From Silene noctiflora (Eukaryota > Streptophyta > Magnoliopsida > Caryophyllales > Caryophyllaceae), in contig VHZZ01000583.1 in the NCBI GenBank assembly GCA_009801015.1, positions 40,790-63,777 on the forward strand: a stretch of 22,988 nucleotides of DNA. The letters run 5' to 3'. The notes beneath the pieces are model-generated. The model was not told where the DNA came from and ran no database searches. It saw only the letters and a program-made list of their open reading frames with translations. Each line of letters begins with the position of its first letter. Position 1 is the stretch's first letter. This document shows positions 10,021 through 22,988 of the stretch, one piece after another. Both the position numbers and the translations under genes were made by a program.

Positions 10021-10591
10021 TTAAATGATCTTCTCGAAAGTGATCGTCTTCGGTTCTTTACCTCCAACCCTGCTAAACCTACATTGTGAATATTCGGTTT
10101 TACTTTTACTTAGCTTAAATCCACGAGCTTCCAAAGTAGTCCCCGTAAATCCGTATTTGTAATGTCGTTTCGGGTCCTCCTTTTGTCTCATCGGTTGAAA
10201 CAATATCATCTCCAAACATCATACACCAAGAAATGTCGTCTTGAGTATCCTTCACACATATCTTTTGCCAATGTATTTACGTGACGCTCCCTTCTTCGCT
10301 AAAACCCACCAAACTCTTTTTTCCTATCCCGATAATGCTTCATCATTTGTCTCATAAGATGAATTATTTCTATAGTTGATCTCCCCGTATAAATCCAAAT
10401 TGATTATCCGATATATCTAGACATTTCTTTAACCATTGTTCCAATAATTTTCTCGTGTGACTCATTAACGCAATTCCCCGATAATTGGAGCAATCTTGAA
10501 CGTCTAAGTGACTGAGATGTGAGAAGAGGATATTCAAGCTAATGGCGCCCTCATTAAGAGGTCCATTCAAGAGGAGCTGAGGATAAAACAA
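10021..10591 (-). pseudogene. RTE-like LINE reverse transcriptase relic
   Basis: Three reading frames on the minus strand together recall a plant RTE-type reverse transcriptase. First comes DVQDCSNYRGIALMSHTRKL with ISDNQFGFIRG (10370-10591). Then IIHLMRQMMKHYRDRKKEF and, after a shrunken middle, WCMMFGDDIVSTDET. Last is GTTLEARGFKLSKSKTEY (10021-10215). The palm motif, normally FADD, reads FGDD. Much of the catalytic core between the QFGF and FGDD parts is missing, and frameshifts and stops separate the pieces. It is a dead fragment; the assignment rests on remembered family motifs. Confidence 0.75.
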
Positions 10592-11086
10592 TCATTGTTA
10601 TGAGTTATAGACGTGATATCGCCTTTCACGAGGATAACCGGGAGAAGCAAGTGTGGCATAAAGGCATGGAGCCACGGAGTAGATGTCTGGAGAAAAAACG
10701 GCAAAAGGTCAGCTATATGTATATCCTGGCTTCCAAGTTACTCAACATTCTGGTCAAGTGCGATTTAAGTTGTGCAAAACAGCAAGAAATAAACATGTAA
10801 AATGATGCAATACCATTCTCACTGAGCATTCAAATTCAATCAAAGACGGTCACGAATCAACTGAAAATTAATCAAAACTGAATGTGATGTGAAATCCCAA
10901 ATAATTACGGAGTACATATCTGGACATTCCCAAATATAAAGTCCTGTTTACTGAAACGAAACCATATCACAAGGTTATAAGATCCTGCAAAACTATGTTA
11001 CAAATAATTACATATGCACAGATATTCACTTATATGCATGAATGCCACTCAAAGATCCACCGTCACCCACGCCACTCTGTCCTCCA
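10592..11086. other. Intergenic; nothing recognised
   Basis: A 66-residue plus-strand frame at 10600-10800 has no recognisable features. The rest is AT-rich non-coding sequence leading into the TOL-like pseudogene. Confidence 0.5.
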
Positions 11087-11935
11087 TTACTGTCTCCTTC
11101 CAGATACTGGGTATGGACCACTTCTTAGCTGAGCATTGAGATCTACGAACAATCTGTATGAAGGGACCGGGTTGTCTCCCATGGAGGAGGTGGGTAATTA
11201 GAAGCATATTGATAATAACCCTGCGGGGTTTATGGTTGCACCGGTTGATATTGATTCTGAAGTTGAGGCAGAGACTGCACCATTTGTTGAGGCTGTGGCT
11301 GCGCCCATGGTGCTACATAACTGTTGAATGATGCCTTCAAGACAAAAGAGAGAGAAAAAAAAGAGAATTAATGTACTCTCACAAAGCCATCTAACAAGAG
11401 CCCTACGAGACCTCAATTATCTATAGGCTTCACTATAAATTAGTTAGTATTACATCATCGCATAATGTTCAAGGTTATCAAACAGTTCCATGCAGCGAGC
11501 CATGATTTCAAGTCCTTCACAAAACAAATAAATTGCTTGACTACTTTAAACCCATCAGGAGGGCCTAATTCCTGATATTTAATTTCGTGCAGATCCCCAT
11601 ATTCATCGACACAAGATACTCCGGTATCATTCCTCAAAAAAATAAACCCGAAAGCACGAAAAAATAATGTACCTCAGATGAGCTCTGTACAGGGTCTGAA
11701 ATGGGAGCTGCTGGTGCTTCAGAAGGCGAGCTTGTTGTGAGAACAAGGCTCAAAAGATCAATCAGGTCCTGATCCTTCAAAACATTAGTGGTAGTTGAAG
11801 GAGCAGGGAAGTCTATCAATACTAATGCATTGTTACTGCCACTTGACCAGACTCCATCTTGTACAACACCTGATGTACAGTACCACTCTGTGAAGGTCCA
11901 AATTTTGTAGTTGAAGGATCAGGGGAATAGATTAC
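11087..11935 (-). pseudogene. TOM1-like (TOL) gene fragment, last two exons
   Basis: On the minus strand, exon A (about 11935-11673) reads SSGSNNALVLIDFPAPSTTT then KDQDLIDLLSLVLTT, with an LIDLL clathrin-box-like motif. A good donor (GAG|GTACAT) at 11673 is followed by an intron with a pyrimidine-rich acceptor. Exon B (11334-11087) gives SYVAPWAQPQPQQ, GYYQYASNYPPPPWE and YRLFVDLNAQL, ending GRRQ. This is the proline/glutamine tail of plant TOL proteins, ESCRT-0-like ubiquitin adaptors with N-terminal VHS and GAT domains. Those domains are absent. An in-frame TAA lies at 11232-11230, a frameshift near 11160-11179, and another near 11861-11880. It is therefore a 5'-truncated pseudogene that keeps its intron, so it is a DNA-level duplicate and not a retrocopy. 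Confidence 0.7.
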
Positions 11936-13573
11936 TTTAGGACCATTTGTTTCGGTACAAAGAAAGGAAAGAAGTCAAAACCTCCTTAACTTCCCATGTT
12001 GTTTGGTCCGGAGGAGGAAAGGGTTTTACCATCTTCCAATTATAGCCTGCAAATAACCAAAGAAAATCCACCGTGACCTTGCTCACCCCACGGCCATTTC
12101 GCAAACAACTCGAGAACCACTTTATCGGTAGCCCAAACTCCCATTGAATGAAATTTTATGGCCGTATTCAATTATTAAAACTACCATGTAATTCAACCAG
12201 TAAAGCTTTGTTTCGAAGCTTCGTAGGTCAAATTCGGCCCCAAACTTTACAAATTTAACACCTCTACACATTTGGGATAGGCAGTGGGTGTAGATGGGCT
12301 CATCTATGAGGGACACAAGGAGCCGGTGATGGAGTTAGTGATCATGGTGAAAGCAATAGCTATGAAAGCATTACACAATAATGGGCAGTGTAGATATTGC
12401 AGTTACTAATGGAGAAAGGCAATGAAAAAGACTGAAGGAAACGCATGGAAAGGGAGTAGAGTCTCATACAATGGAGGTAAATGAAAAAGAGGGACTTTCA
12501 AATTACCCCATGAGGAAAGTCGGAGACTTTAATTGCCCAAGAAAAATAAATAAAACACCTCAATCCCAAAAAGCCGAAAAACTTTAAGAAGTTACTAAAA
12601 AACAGATGCTCCTCATAAGAAAAGAAGAAACCCAAACTCCAAAAGTGCAAAGAACAGATAAAATTCAGATCATCGACCTCGACCATGAGAGATAAACACT
12701 CTGAAAACACTCTAAGAAATAAATACTCCAATACATTCAACACATGCTCTTACATTTCCAATATCAGCATTAATTCGCTAATATCAATCTTAGATATTAA
12801 ATCTCAAGAAATATTGCTATTTAAATCCTTGAATTGTCTTCCTCCATAGTACTTTGATGAACATTTACCTCTCCGAATTACCCTGAACTAAGCCCCTCGC
12901 TGATATGTTCATTCAACCTTTTTCTTTGCAAAATGCTAAGTAATGAGCATCTAAGCTACATTGCCTACATAGCACAAGTTTACCCAAGATGGAACAATTA
13001 ACAAGACGGACACGGGACACACATGTAAGACCAACCTTATAATTAAATGACAGAAACATAATGATTTGGGTCGGCCTCACATGCTAAACCGTCTCATACA
13101 AGACTCATAGACAAAAGAATGTAGCAGAAACATTATTTAATTCACTCGTAAGTCATACTAGTTTCAGGTATACCTGGCTCATTCTTGGTCTGCACTATTT
13201 TGAGAGACGAACACAGGCAGCAGCATAGGGCACCGTGCTAGCCATTTCAATGACAGTATTATTATTTTGCAAGTTCAGATCAGCTAAAATATCAAAATTT
13301 CTTTCTGTGATAGCTTGTACAACAAAGTGTGAGCATGTACAACAAAGCGTGAGCTTGTAGTAACATCCACGTGAAAAAAAGTAGGAATTAATTGTTACAC
13401 CTCAAAGACCATATAAAAATGTTAACTTTGAGGCATATGGACATGTAGAGTACTCACTCCGCGAACTGCCTTTCTAAGCTTCCATTTATAGCTGATCTGT
13501 GATTACTGATACAAACATGCCAATACAAAACTCCAATGGAGGAAAGGAGGAGGATACTTGATGACCCACCGTT
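11936..13573. other. Intergenic between TOL pseudogene and PPR gene
   Basis: No known family is visible. At 11936-12050 a repeat-like stretch (CCATTTGTTTCGGTAC and GTTTGGTCCGGAGGAGG) abuts the point where TOL homology stops and may be the insertion that truncated it. The part just below 13573 is the likely 3' UTR of the PPR gene. Frames at 12122-12316 and 12498-12743 look random. Confidence 0.5.
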
Positions 13574-15043
13574 CTATCTTGATTCCTTTACTAAGCTCGA
13601 GTATCGCGCATCTAAAGTTTTAGCAAGTTCAGCCCTTCCAGTCTCGCAAAGACGTATTGAAGCTCTTCGATAAACTGAAAACTTAGGATTGAACCCTTTC
13701 TCAAGCATTTCAAAAAGTAGCTTGTATGCAACGAGAAGATCTCCATGCTCTATGTGAAGACTGGCCAATACATTGTACAAATGTGTTGCTGAGAATTTAT
13801 CAATTGCAGCTAGCTCAACCACGTATTTATAAGCCTTGTCGAAATACTGGCCACTTACATAACCCCTAATGAAAGCAATATGAGTTGGAAGGCGAGCTTT
13901 AATACCACTTGATAACATTTCATTACAAAGATTAATAGCGTCATCTGACCTTCCATATCTACAAGTAAAATATATCAAAATTTCAAAAGTAAGCTCATTA
14001 GGCAAACATTCTCTATTTATCATCTCTTTCGGAATAGAACATGCTTCATCAATTCTTCCTCGCACGCACAGACTGCTAATCAAGTAATTGTAGGGTGTAT
14101 AATTCATATCACATTTGAGTTGGCTCATCTCTGAAATCAAATCTTGTGCGTCTTTAAGATGGCCTTTTACACACAAATGCTTTACCAAAATGTTGTAATA
14201 AGACGCCTTCTTCTCTGTGATTTCTATGACAAATTTTGCCAAATCAATTAAATCCAAAGAACAAAGCATTGTAATCAACGAATGAATTCCAGAGCTGCGA
14301 CTGGACCCTCCGACCTCATTTAACAGCACTACAACTTCTGTAATAGATTTCTTAGCCGACTCACCAGAATCATCCGTAATATTCAAAAAGGCAATATTCA
14401 AAAAGGCGAAAGCCTTCTCCGACAGGCAAATCTCCCTAACATGAAAATCCTTCAAAAGACTCCTCAAGGCACCAAAATCTCCTAACCGGCCACAATTATC
14501 TACCGCTAAGCTACATATGTCGGCATTTCTAGAGTATCTGGAATGAGAATTCTTAATCCAATCAAAGAATCGCAATGCAGGCACATTCAATTGGTTCAAA
14601 ACATAAAAAACCTCGATAATCGTCCCTTTCGAAAGATTCACACCCAGTAAATCTAACCTGGACTCCATATCACTTTCATCACTTTTAACAATATCAATTA
14701 TCCCCTTAAACAAATTCAGAGAACCTTCATGATCACCCAAGTTTCCAGATTTCTTTGTAGATGAATCACTACTATTATTAATGACAGAAAAACTAGAACA
14801 ATTCCTACAGAAACCAGAAACATAAGAACTGAAACCAGATTGAATAAATGAATTGGACCCAGTTGAGAAATTACATAAAAGATAAAATTTTGATGATTTG
14901 GGGGCAAAGTATTGATGAATTAAAGGTAACCCAGATGAACAAATTGCAGAATAAGTATGATGTAATAAAGGAGAAATGTAAATGTAAATGTAACGAAGAT
15001 GTTTAGGGTTTAAGTGATACCTTGAATTTCTTAAGATATTCAT
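13574..15043 (-). CDS. P-class pentatricopeptide repeat protein, probably mitochondrial
   Basis: An intronless frame of 489 residues starts at a genuine ATG. The first 80 residues are rich in Arg, Ser, His and Tyr with almost no acidic residues, as in mitochondrial presequences. Residues about 281-455 hold five 35-residue PPR motifs, for example SYYNILVKHLCVKGHLKDAQ, TPYNYLISSLCVRGRIDEAC and LTFEILIYFTCRYGRSDDAI; earlier, weaker repeats are likely from about 120. No E or DYW tail is seen, so this is the P class, which binds organelle RNA base by base to affect stability, splicing or translation. The specific ortholog is unknown. Lack of introns is usual for plant PPR genes. A 15-bp tandem duplication inside the frame doubles the peptide AFLNI (residues 213-222). 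Confidence 0.9.
   Translation of the reverse strand: MNILRNSRYHLNPKHLRYIYIYISPLLHHTYSAICSSGLPLIHQYFAPKSSKFYLLCNFSTGSNSFIQSGFSSYVSGFCRNCSSFSVINNSSDSSTKKSGNLGDHEGSLNLFKGIIDIVKSDESDMESRLDLLGVNLSKGTIIEVFYVLNQLNVPALRFFDWIKNSHSRYSRNADICSLAVDNCGRLGDFGALRSLLKDFHVREICLSEKAFAFLNIAFLNITDDSGESAKKSITEVVVLLNEVGGSSRSSGIHSLITMLCSLDLIDLAKFVIEITEKKASYYNILVKHLCVKGHLKDAQDLISEMSQLKCDMNYTPYNYLISSLCVRGRIDEACSIPKEMINRECLPNELTFEILIYFTCRYGRSDDAINLCNEMLSSGIKARLPTHIAFIRGYVSGQYFDKAYKYVVELAAIDKFSATHLYNVLASLHIEHGDLLVAYKLLFEMLEKGFNPKFSVYRRASIRLCETGRAELAKTLDARYSSLVKESR
14378..14407. repeat. 15-bp tandem duplication within the PPR gene
   Basis: AATATTCAAAAAGGC occurs twice back to back (14378-14392, 14393-14407). The length keeps the frame and yields AFLNIAFLNI, lengthening a helix region by five residues. 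Confidence 0.95.
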
Positions 15044-15485
15044 GATTATTATTATTACCAGATAGTTGGATGAAGTTACTGCGTTGAGGATTTGATTTGC
15101 TCCTCTTCGACACTAACTCGCTAAGGAACCACTTTCATGGCGAAAGAGAGTGGGGAAGAAGAGGATTCCACAAAGACGGTGGAAGACTTGAACTATTGAG
15201 AAACGAGAAGCTTCATGTGCGACCGGTAAAATCAACCCGATCTGAAATGGATGACCCGATACCCAAAATTGACCTAAATAACAGCACCCGAATGTGACCC
15301 GACCCGACCCGACTCAAACATGGGGCGGGCTTTTGTAGACTTGAAACTAAGCCGATCCAAAATAGCGCGATCAAAGACCACTCAACCAGAACATGTCCCC
15401 ACAAAATATGACTCAATTTGCCTCAACACGAGGTGAATGACTAATTTTAAATCACAATTTATATTATTTAAGTTAAAATAAAGAA
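15044..15485. other. PPR 5' flank, then GGGTC-family repeat fragment
   Basis: The first ~150 bp would hold the PPR promoter and leader; no clear TATA box stands out. From about 15228 to 15420 there are repeated ACCCGA words including GACCCGACCCGACCCGACTC, a relic of the repeat family found complete at 18186-18790. Confidence 0.5.
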
Positions 15486-15865
15486 TCTTCCTATATACTA
15501 AGAGAATAAAAATTCTCAAACATTTTCCCTCCAAAAGGAATCTCCTTAAATAAGGAAATAAGGCTTTCTTTTTTATCAAATTATTATCTTTTAATTAACA
15601 TATAATCTTTTAATCACTATAATTTTTTTTGAACTAAATTATTTTCATTGAATGAAAATAAAACAAAATGGTATATAAATCTAATAATTTGTATATGAAA
15701 AACTTATAAATTGATATTATTAGTTTCGTATAAAAAACATTAACATGTACTTAATTAGTATAAAAAAATTATAAACTGATACTATTAATTTCATGAAAAC
15801 AAAATTAATTAAAACTATTTGAGCAAATTTATAAATTGCAAATTTATGCACGGGATTCATACTAG
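15486..15865 (+). mobile_element. Short non-autonomous Helitron
   Basis: The 5' end TCTTCCTATATACTAAGAGA and the 3' end GCACGGGATTCATACTAG match the common plant Helitron ends (5'-TC, 3'-CTAG). Insertion lies between A (15485) and T (15866), as Helitrons do, with no target duplication. The right arm TGCACGGG of the usual 3' hairpin is kept, but its left arm looks eroded. Interior is AT-rich and non-coding; 380 bp. Confidence 0.6.
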
Positions 15866-15949
15866 TCAATTATCAAGACTAAACTATAAATAGGTAATAC
15901 TAATTCAATACATACTTTTTTTCTCTCTTAATCATTAATCCAAAAATGA

Positions 15950-16060
15950 CATGACTCGACCCGATCCGTTTGACACGAAGATGGGACTAGGCCAAGCAAA
16001 CGGGTAATTCGGATCGGGTCACTTTTGGGTTTGTAAGAATTCAGATCAGATCGGGTTAAG
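15950..16060. mobile_element. GGGTC-family transposon fragment
   Basis: The order GGGTCACTTTTGGGTTTG, GAATTCAGATCAGATCGGG, GTCAACTC resembles the arrangement at 21138-21240, so both appear to be diverged copies of one hAT-like subterminal region. No ends or target duplication are preserved. Confidence 0.45.
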
Positions 16061-16982
16061 TCAACTCATCAAGTCATTTTCGAGTCTATTGTTTGTTATC
16101 AAGTTATGTAGAGACATAAGTCAGTTAACAACAATAAGTCAAGTCAAACTCGTTGGGGTATTTTGGGTCTCGGGTCATGCCTAGGTCCTCAGTTTGTGTG
16201 TTTGGTTGGATACGTGTTCGAGTTGGGCTAATTAATTTTTGTTCTCCAGGAGTGTGCCAATCCAATCTATTTTTCCCCAATACATTGTCTGGGTCAATCA
16301 CAATGTCTGAAAGCCATTCTCGGTACTCCTCATTGCTGCTAATATTCCTAGTTTGCTACCCAAATAAGATTTCAGCAAAACTTCAACAACTTCGCATTCG
16401 ATATTGGCCTGAGAATACGTTAACTTCATGATGAGTTCGTTCTCAGGCCAAATTTTGGATGAGCCAAACTCAGTTCAGCTTATTTGCAGACCAAAACAAG
16501 TTATACGTAGTTGAATAAAGAGGAAAATTGCCTCGTATAACTGTAAGCATAATCCAGACCGATAAATTTGACATTCCTGTTTCAGCATGGCCAGTTATTT
16601 TGTTCGGGCATAACTCAAATCTCGGAGATGATATTTAAGTTATTATTTCTGTAGTCAGTATTTCTTCACTTGCATATACACGCTGGCTGAAACGCAGGTT
16701 AAGTAATCGAGTGGATATCACATTACTTGAACACTGAGATTCAGAACCAAGTAAGAATAGACGGAAAACGAACCACGACACTGATAAAACTTGTGATTGC
16801 AGTACATGATCAATAAAAAAAATACCCGAAAAGTTACCCAACGAAAATCATCTGAATACTACTACAAAAAGTACACATTCCACAGACGTTCAACAATTAA
16901 CCAAAATAACCTTAGTCACCTCAACCATACAGGAAGTCCCACAAAAGCAATCGCTAAACCAGGAAAACTTGTAGAATTAAAC
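16061..16982. other. Intergenic and RPL37 3' flank
   Basis: More GGGTC words extend to about 16250. After that I see nothing with family resemblance. The stretch from roughly 16800 to 16982 is the likely RPL37 3' UTR; no canonical AATAAA is evident on the minus strand. Confidence 0.5.
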
Positions 16983-20742
<3,760 letters not shown>

Positions 20743-20761
20743 TTTGCGTCGTCAATGGCGG

Positions 20762-20840
20762 AAACCCTAGCTTGTGTTTCTGGTGAATGGAGAAAAGGGT
20801 TTTAGAGGAGTTTTGGGGATGTGATTTATCGATTTGGGCT
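20762..20840 (-). promoter_or_regulatory. RPL37: RPL37 promoter/leader elements: telo-box-like motif and Site II motif
   Basis: AAACCCTAG (20762-20770, plus strand) is a telo-box-like motif just upstream of the ATG, and TGGGCT (20835-20840) fits the Site II consensus TGGGCY. Both are known hallmarks of plant ribosomal protein promoters. An oligopyrimidine stretch CCCTTTTCTCC on the minus strand (20799-20789) is a plausible transcription start. Confidence 0.65.
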
Positions 20841-21137
20841 TTTATGTGGATTGGACTTTATTATTTTTTGTCCAACTCGTATAAGTCGGTAACTAGGAGG
20901 GCCGTAGGAACGACTGAATGAACGTGGTCAGGTGATTTATTTATTTTTTTACAAGATAATTTTACATTTTTATTCTGTAAAGCGAAGTTTTACACAAAGT
21001 AATGGCTTGTTTTGGATTGAGGTAATTATTATTATTAAAGTAAAAAGGCTAAAATAAGAATAAATGGGAAGAGATTAGCGGTTAGTAGTGATTGTAGAGG
21101 GTGGAAAGAGGAGGTGAGACTGGAATGATTACATCCA
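20841..21137. other. RPL37 upstream region
   Basis: AT-rich with a TTTATTTATTTTTTT stretch. A GGCTTGTTTTGGATTGAGGT word near 21006 resembles MITE tips, but no partner end was found. Confidence 0.4.
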
Positions 21138-21240
21138 TAGACCTGGAAAACGGGTCACCCGGTTGGGTTCGGGTCGGGTCATTTTGGGTCTGCAGAATTC
21201 GGGTCGAGTTCAGGTCATTTTCGGGTCAACTAATATCAAT
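21138..21240 (+). mobile_element. Solo end of the GGGTC hAT family
   Basis: TAGACCTGGAAAACGGGTC differs at only two positions from the left end of the complete MITE at 18186 and is followed by the same kind of GGGTC array. No opposing TIR or second copy of the flank TACATCCA was found downstream, so this is a truncated copy or one whose other end is lost. Confidence 0.6.
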
Positions 21241-21430
21241 TTTTTTTTGTATAATTTCTTATTGATTCCAAAGTAGGTTTTATGTTTGAGATATTAAGAG
21301 AACACTTTCAGTTTTCTTTTCATTTTTTCTGGGAATTAGTGTTTTTATTGGTCAAATCTTTTTATTTGACTCATCTTAGAGGAGAGTTATTGTTTATTAT
21401 ATAAGGCAACACGATGATCTAATTAATTAA

Positions 21431-21655
21431 GGGGGTGTTTGATTGATTAAGTGACTTTAAATGGAATGAAATGGAATAAATCCATTCAAGTGTTTGGTTG
21501 GATGATTTTGGAATAGAGTTAGAATCCATAGGCTGCTAAATCCATTCAACCCCCTCCAATCTTATACTCAACCCTTACCCTATAATTCAAACTCCATTCC
21601 ATAATATTTAAAATTCCAGTCTATTCCAAGGTTCAACTAAATAATTTAAAACAAG
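21431..21655. mobile_element. Degraded MITE-like element
   Basis: GGGGGTGTTTGATTGATTAA at the left is the usual look of plant PIF/Harbinger-type MITE tips, and internal TGGAATGAAATGGAAT versus ATTCCATAATATT words are roughly inverted. The right tip is too diverged to define a target duplication. Confidence 0.35.
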
Positions 21656-22152
21656 TATGAGATTTAGAACCTGTAACACCCCCATTAATCGAGAGGCCTT
21701 CTTCAAGGCCATCCTTGTGAACCCCCGCTATAAATGTAATGTAAACAATTGGAAACGCATCGAAAAATACGAGATTTTTAAAACTTTTTAATGGAAAAAG
21801 TGTTTGAAACAAAGCGTGGGTTCAAAATACAAACAAGCGGAAATGAAAGTACGAAAGTACAACTACAAAGAGTGTTTATGGAAAAGATATCTCACGAATA
21901 AATAAAGTACGGTGGGTAAGTCTAACAAACTACGAGACTAGGTCCAAGGTACAATACTCGCTAGCCCACACGTCTTCTAACCCAAAATCAGCATCTACGA
22001 ACCTGTCATTCATGTAAACATAAACGCCACAGTCAGTGGGGAGTAACTCAAGGTTCTCCCAACCACTTACATCAAAACGAACATAAATGAGCACTTAAAA
22101 CATGTAAGACATACATGGTAATTACAATCAACATGAGCATTAAACATTGAAC

Positions 22153-22309
22153 TTTGATGAATAATCGAAAGACGATAAGATAGATAAACTATAGCATATG
22201 ATGAGCACTACTAAGCATATGAGGCGAATANTTTGATGAATAATCGAAAGACGATAAGATAGATAAACTATAGCATATGATGAGCACTACTAAGCATATG
22301 AGGCGAATA
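22153..22309. repeat. Identical 78-bp direct copies around a single N
   Basis: Bases 22153-22230 and 22232-22309 are identical, and the only ambiguous base of the window (22231) separates them exactly. This is most simply an unmerged overlap at a contig join. Confidence 0.9.
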
Positions 22310-22392
22310 AGAACAAACGAGGATCACATCACGACTAGAGGCTTGCATCTCACTTCTAGTGCCCGATAGGATCAAGACAAACATGACCAAAT

Positions 22393-22622
22393 AAGTGTCC
22401 GGCTCAGAGGCTACCTTTAAAACATGTCCAAGACACCACACATAATCATACAAGTATCTGGTTCAGAGGCTACCTTTAAAGCATGTCCAAGATACAAACA
22501 TACAAATGTCCGGCTCAGAGGCTACCTTTAAAGCATGTTCAAGACACAAACGTACAAGCACACAAGTATCCGACTCAGAGCCTACCGTTAAAGCATGTCC
22601 AAGATACAAATGTACAAGCACG
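22393..22622. repeat. Minisatellite, four units of 52-60 bp
   Basis: Units begin at about 22393, 22452, 22504 and 22564. Each carries CTCAGAGGCTACCTTTAAA or a variant, followed by GCATGTCCAAGA. The peptide-like repeat on the plus strand at 22483-22689 is a reading of this array. Confidence 0.88.
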
Positions 22623-22861
22623 AGAACACAATCCTAGGGAAAATATCATCCTCTACACAACGCCATGCAAAAACTCTAACCACTCTTAGACATTAACATA
22701 ATCCTTGGTAGGACGACGAGCTAGGTACGTCCTAGCCTAAGACCTGGATCCAGACTCTCAGAAGGTAAACTCCTTCCCGATTCAGCATGCGGTAAAATGG
22801 TCCTCATTCAAGAACAATATAAGACAACTCATGTGAATAAAGTGTAAACAATTCATACTTT

Positions 22862-22988
22862 CACTACTACGAAAACACGGTTTACTGACGGCTAAAATCC
22901 TTCAGAAAAGGCCAAAATCCGTCAGAAAACCGGATTTCTGACGGATTTTCCATCAGGAAATTGCGTCAGCTTAAATGGTCACGAAAAA
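22862..22988 (+). mobile_element. CACTA (En/Spm) transposon terminus, cut by window end
   Basis: CACTACTACGAAAACACGG is a typical CACTA terminal inverted repeat, followed by subterminal CTGACGG/CCGTCAG words at 22885-22891, 22919-22925 and 22938-22944. The 3-bp flank TTT would be the target duplication. The element continues past the window, so its size and coding content are unknown. Confidence 0.8.

Larger units (their letters stand above)
21672..22861. mobile_element. LTR-like retrotransposon-derived region
   Basis: TGTAACACCCCC at 21672 is a common LTR start in plants, and the following sequence has no coding capacity but includes tandem repeats, as LTRs often do. No matching LTR end, primer binding site or second LTR is in the window, so the call is tentative. 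Confidence 0.35.

Noticed and set aside
12498-12743. 81-residue Phe/Leu-rich minus-strand frame
   Set aside because: Composition reflects A/T-rich DNA; no family match or plausible context.
22393-22622. CRISPR array
   Set aside because: Units are contiguous degenerate tandem repeats of variable length without unique spacers, in a plant nuclear sequence.

Overview
This is a plant nuclear window. The evidence is spliced genes with GT-AG introns, typical plant gene families, and a dense layer of plant transposon remnants (Stowaway and hAT MITEs, a Helitron, a CACTA end, LINE relics). The abundance of TACGGAGTA-type and GGGTCGGGT-type repeats suggests a dicot, possibly Caryophyllales, but that is an inference. 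No prokaryotic, viral or organellar gene cluster is visible.

Four genes look intact. From left to right: (1) a three-exon Mpv17/PMP22-family membrane protein on the plus strand (1945-5208); (2) gamma-SNAP on the minus strand (8314-9204), intronless in its coding part but probably with an intron in its 5' leader; (3) a P-class pentatricopeptide repeat protein with a probable mitochondrial presequence on the minus strand (13574-15043); (4) cytosolic ribosomal protein eL37 (RPL37) on the minus strand (16983-20742). RPL37 has four coding exons, the first holding only the ATG, and a 3.27 kb second intron. It was reconstructed from splice sites because no single open frame covers it.

Two apparent Met starts of long frames are really TTG codons, so the Mpv17 and gamma-SNAP starts were moved to the first real ATG. 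Broken genes include a LINE at 1-650 whose reverse transcriptase domain has been deleted, an RTE-like reverse transcriptase relic on the minus strand (10021-10591), and the last two exons of a TOM1-like (TOL) ESCRT-adaptor gene carrying a stop and frameshifts (11087-11935).

Intergenic and intronic DNA holds two Stowaway MITEs with TA target duplications (773-1085, 6457-6716), a short non-autonomous Helitron (15486-15865), a complete 605-bp hAT-type MITE with a perfect 8-bp target duplication inside RPL37 intron 2 (18186-18790), related GGGTC-rich fragments, an LTR-like repetitive zone (from about 21672) and a CACTA terminus at the right edge (22862 onward). The single N at 22231 sits exactly between two identical 78-bp copies, which points to an assembly join. 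The genes are unrelated housekeeping genes and do not form a pathway. I found no convincing new biological system. The most informative items are the RPL37 gene with its hAT MITE, the TOL pseudogene and the assembly artefact.
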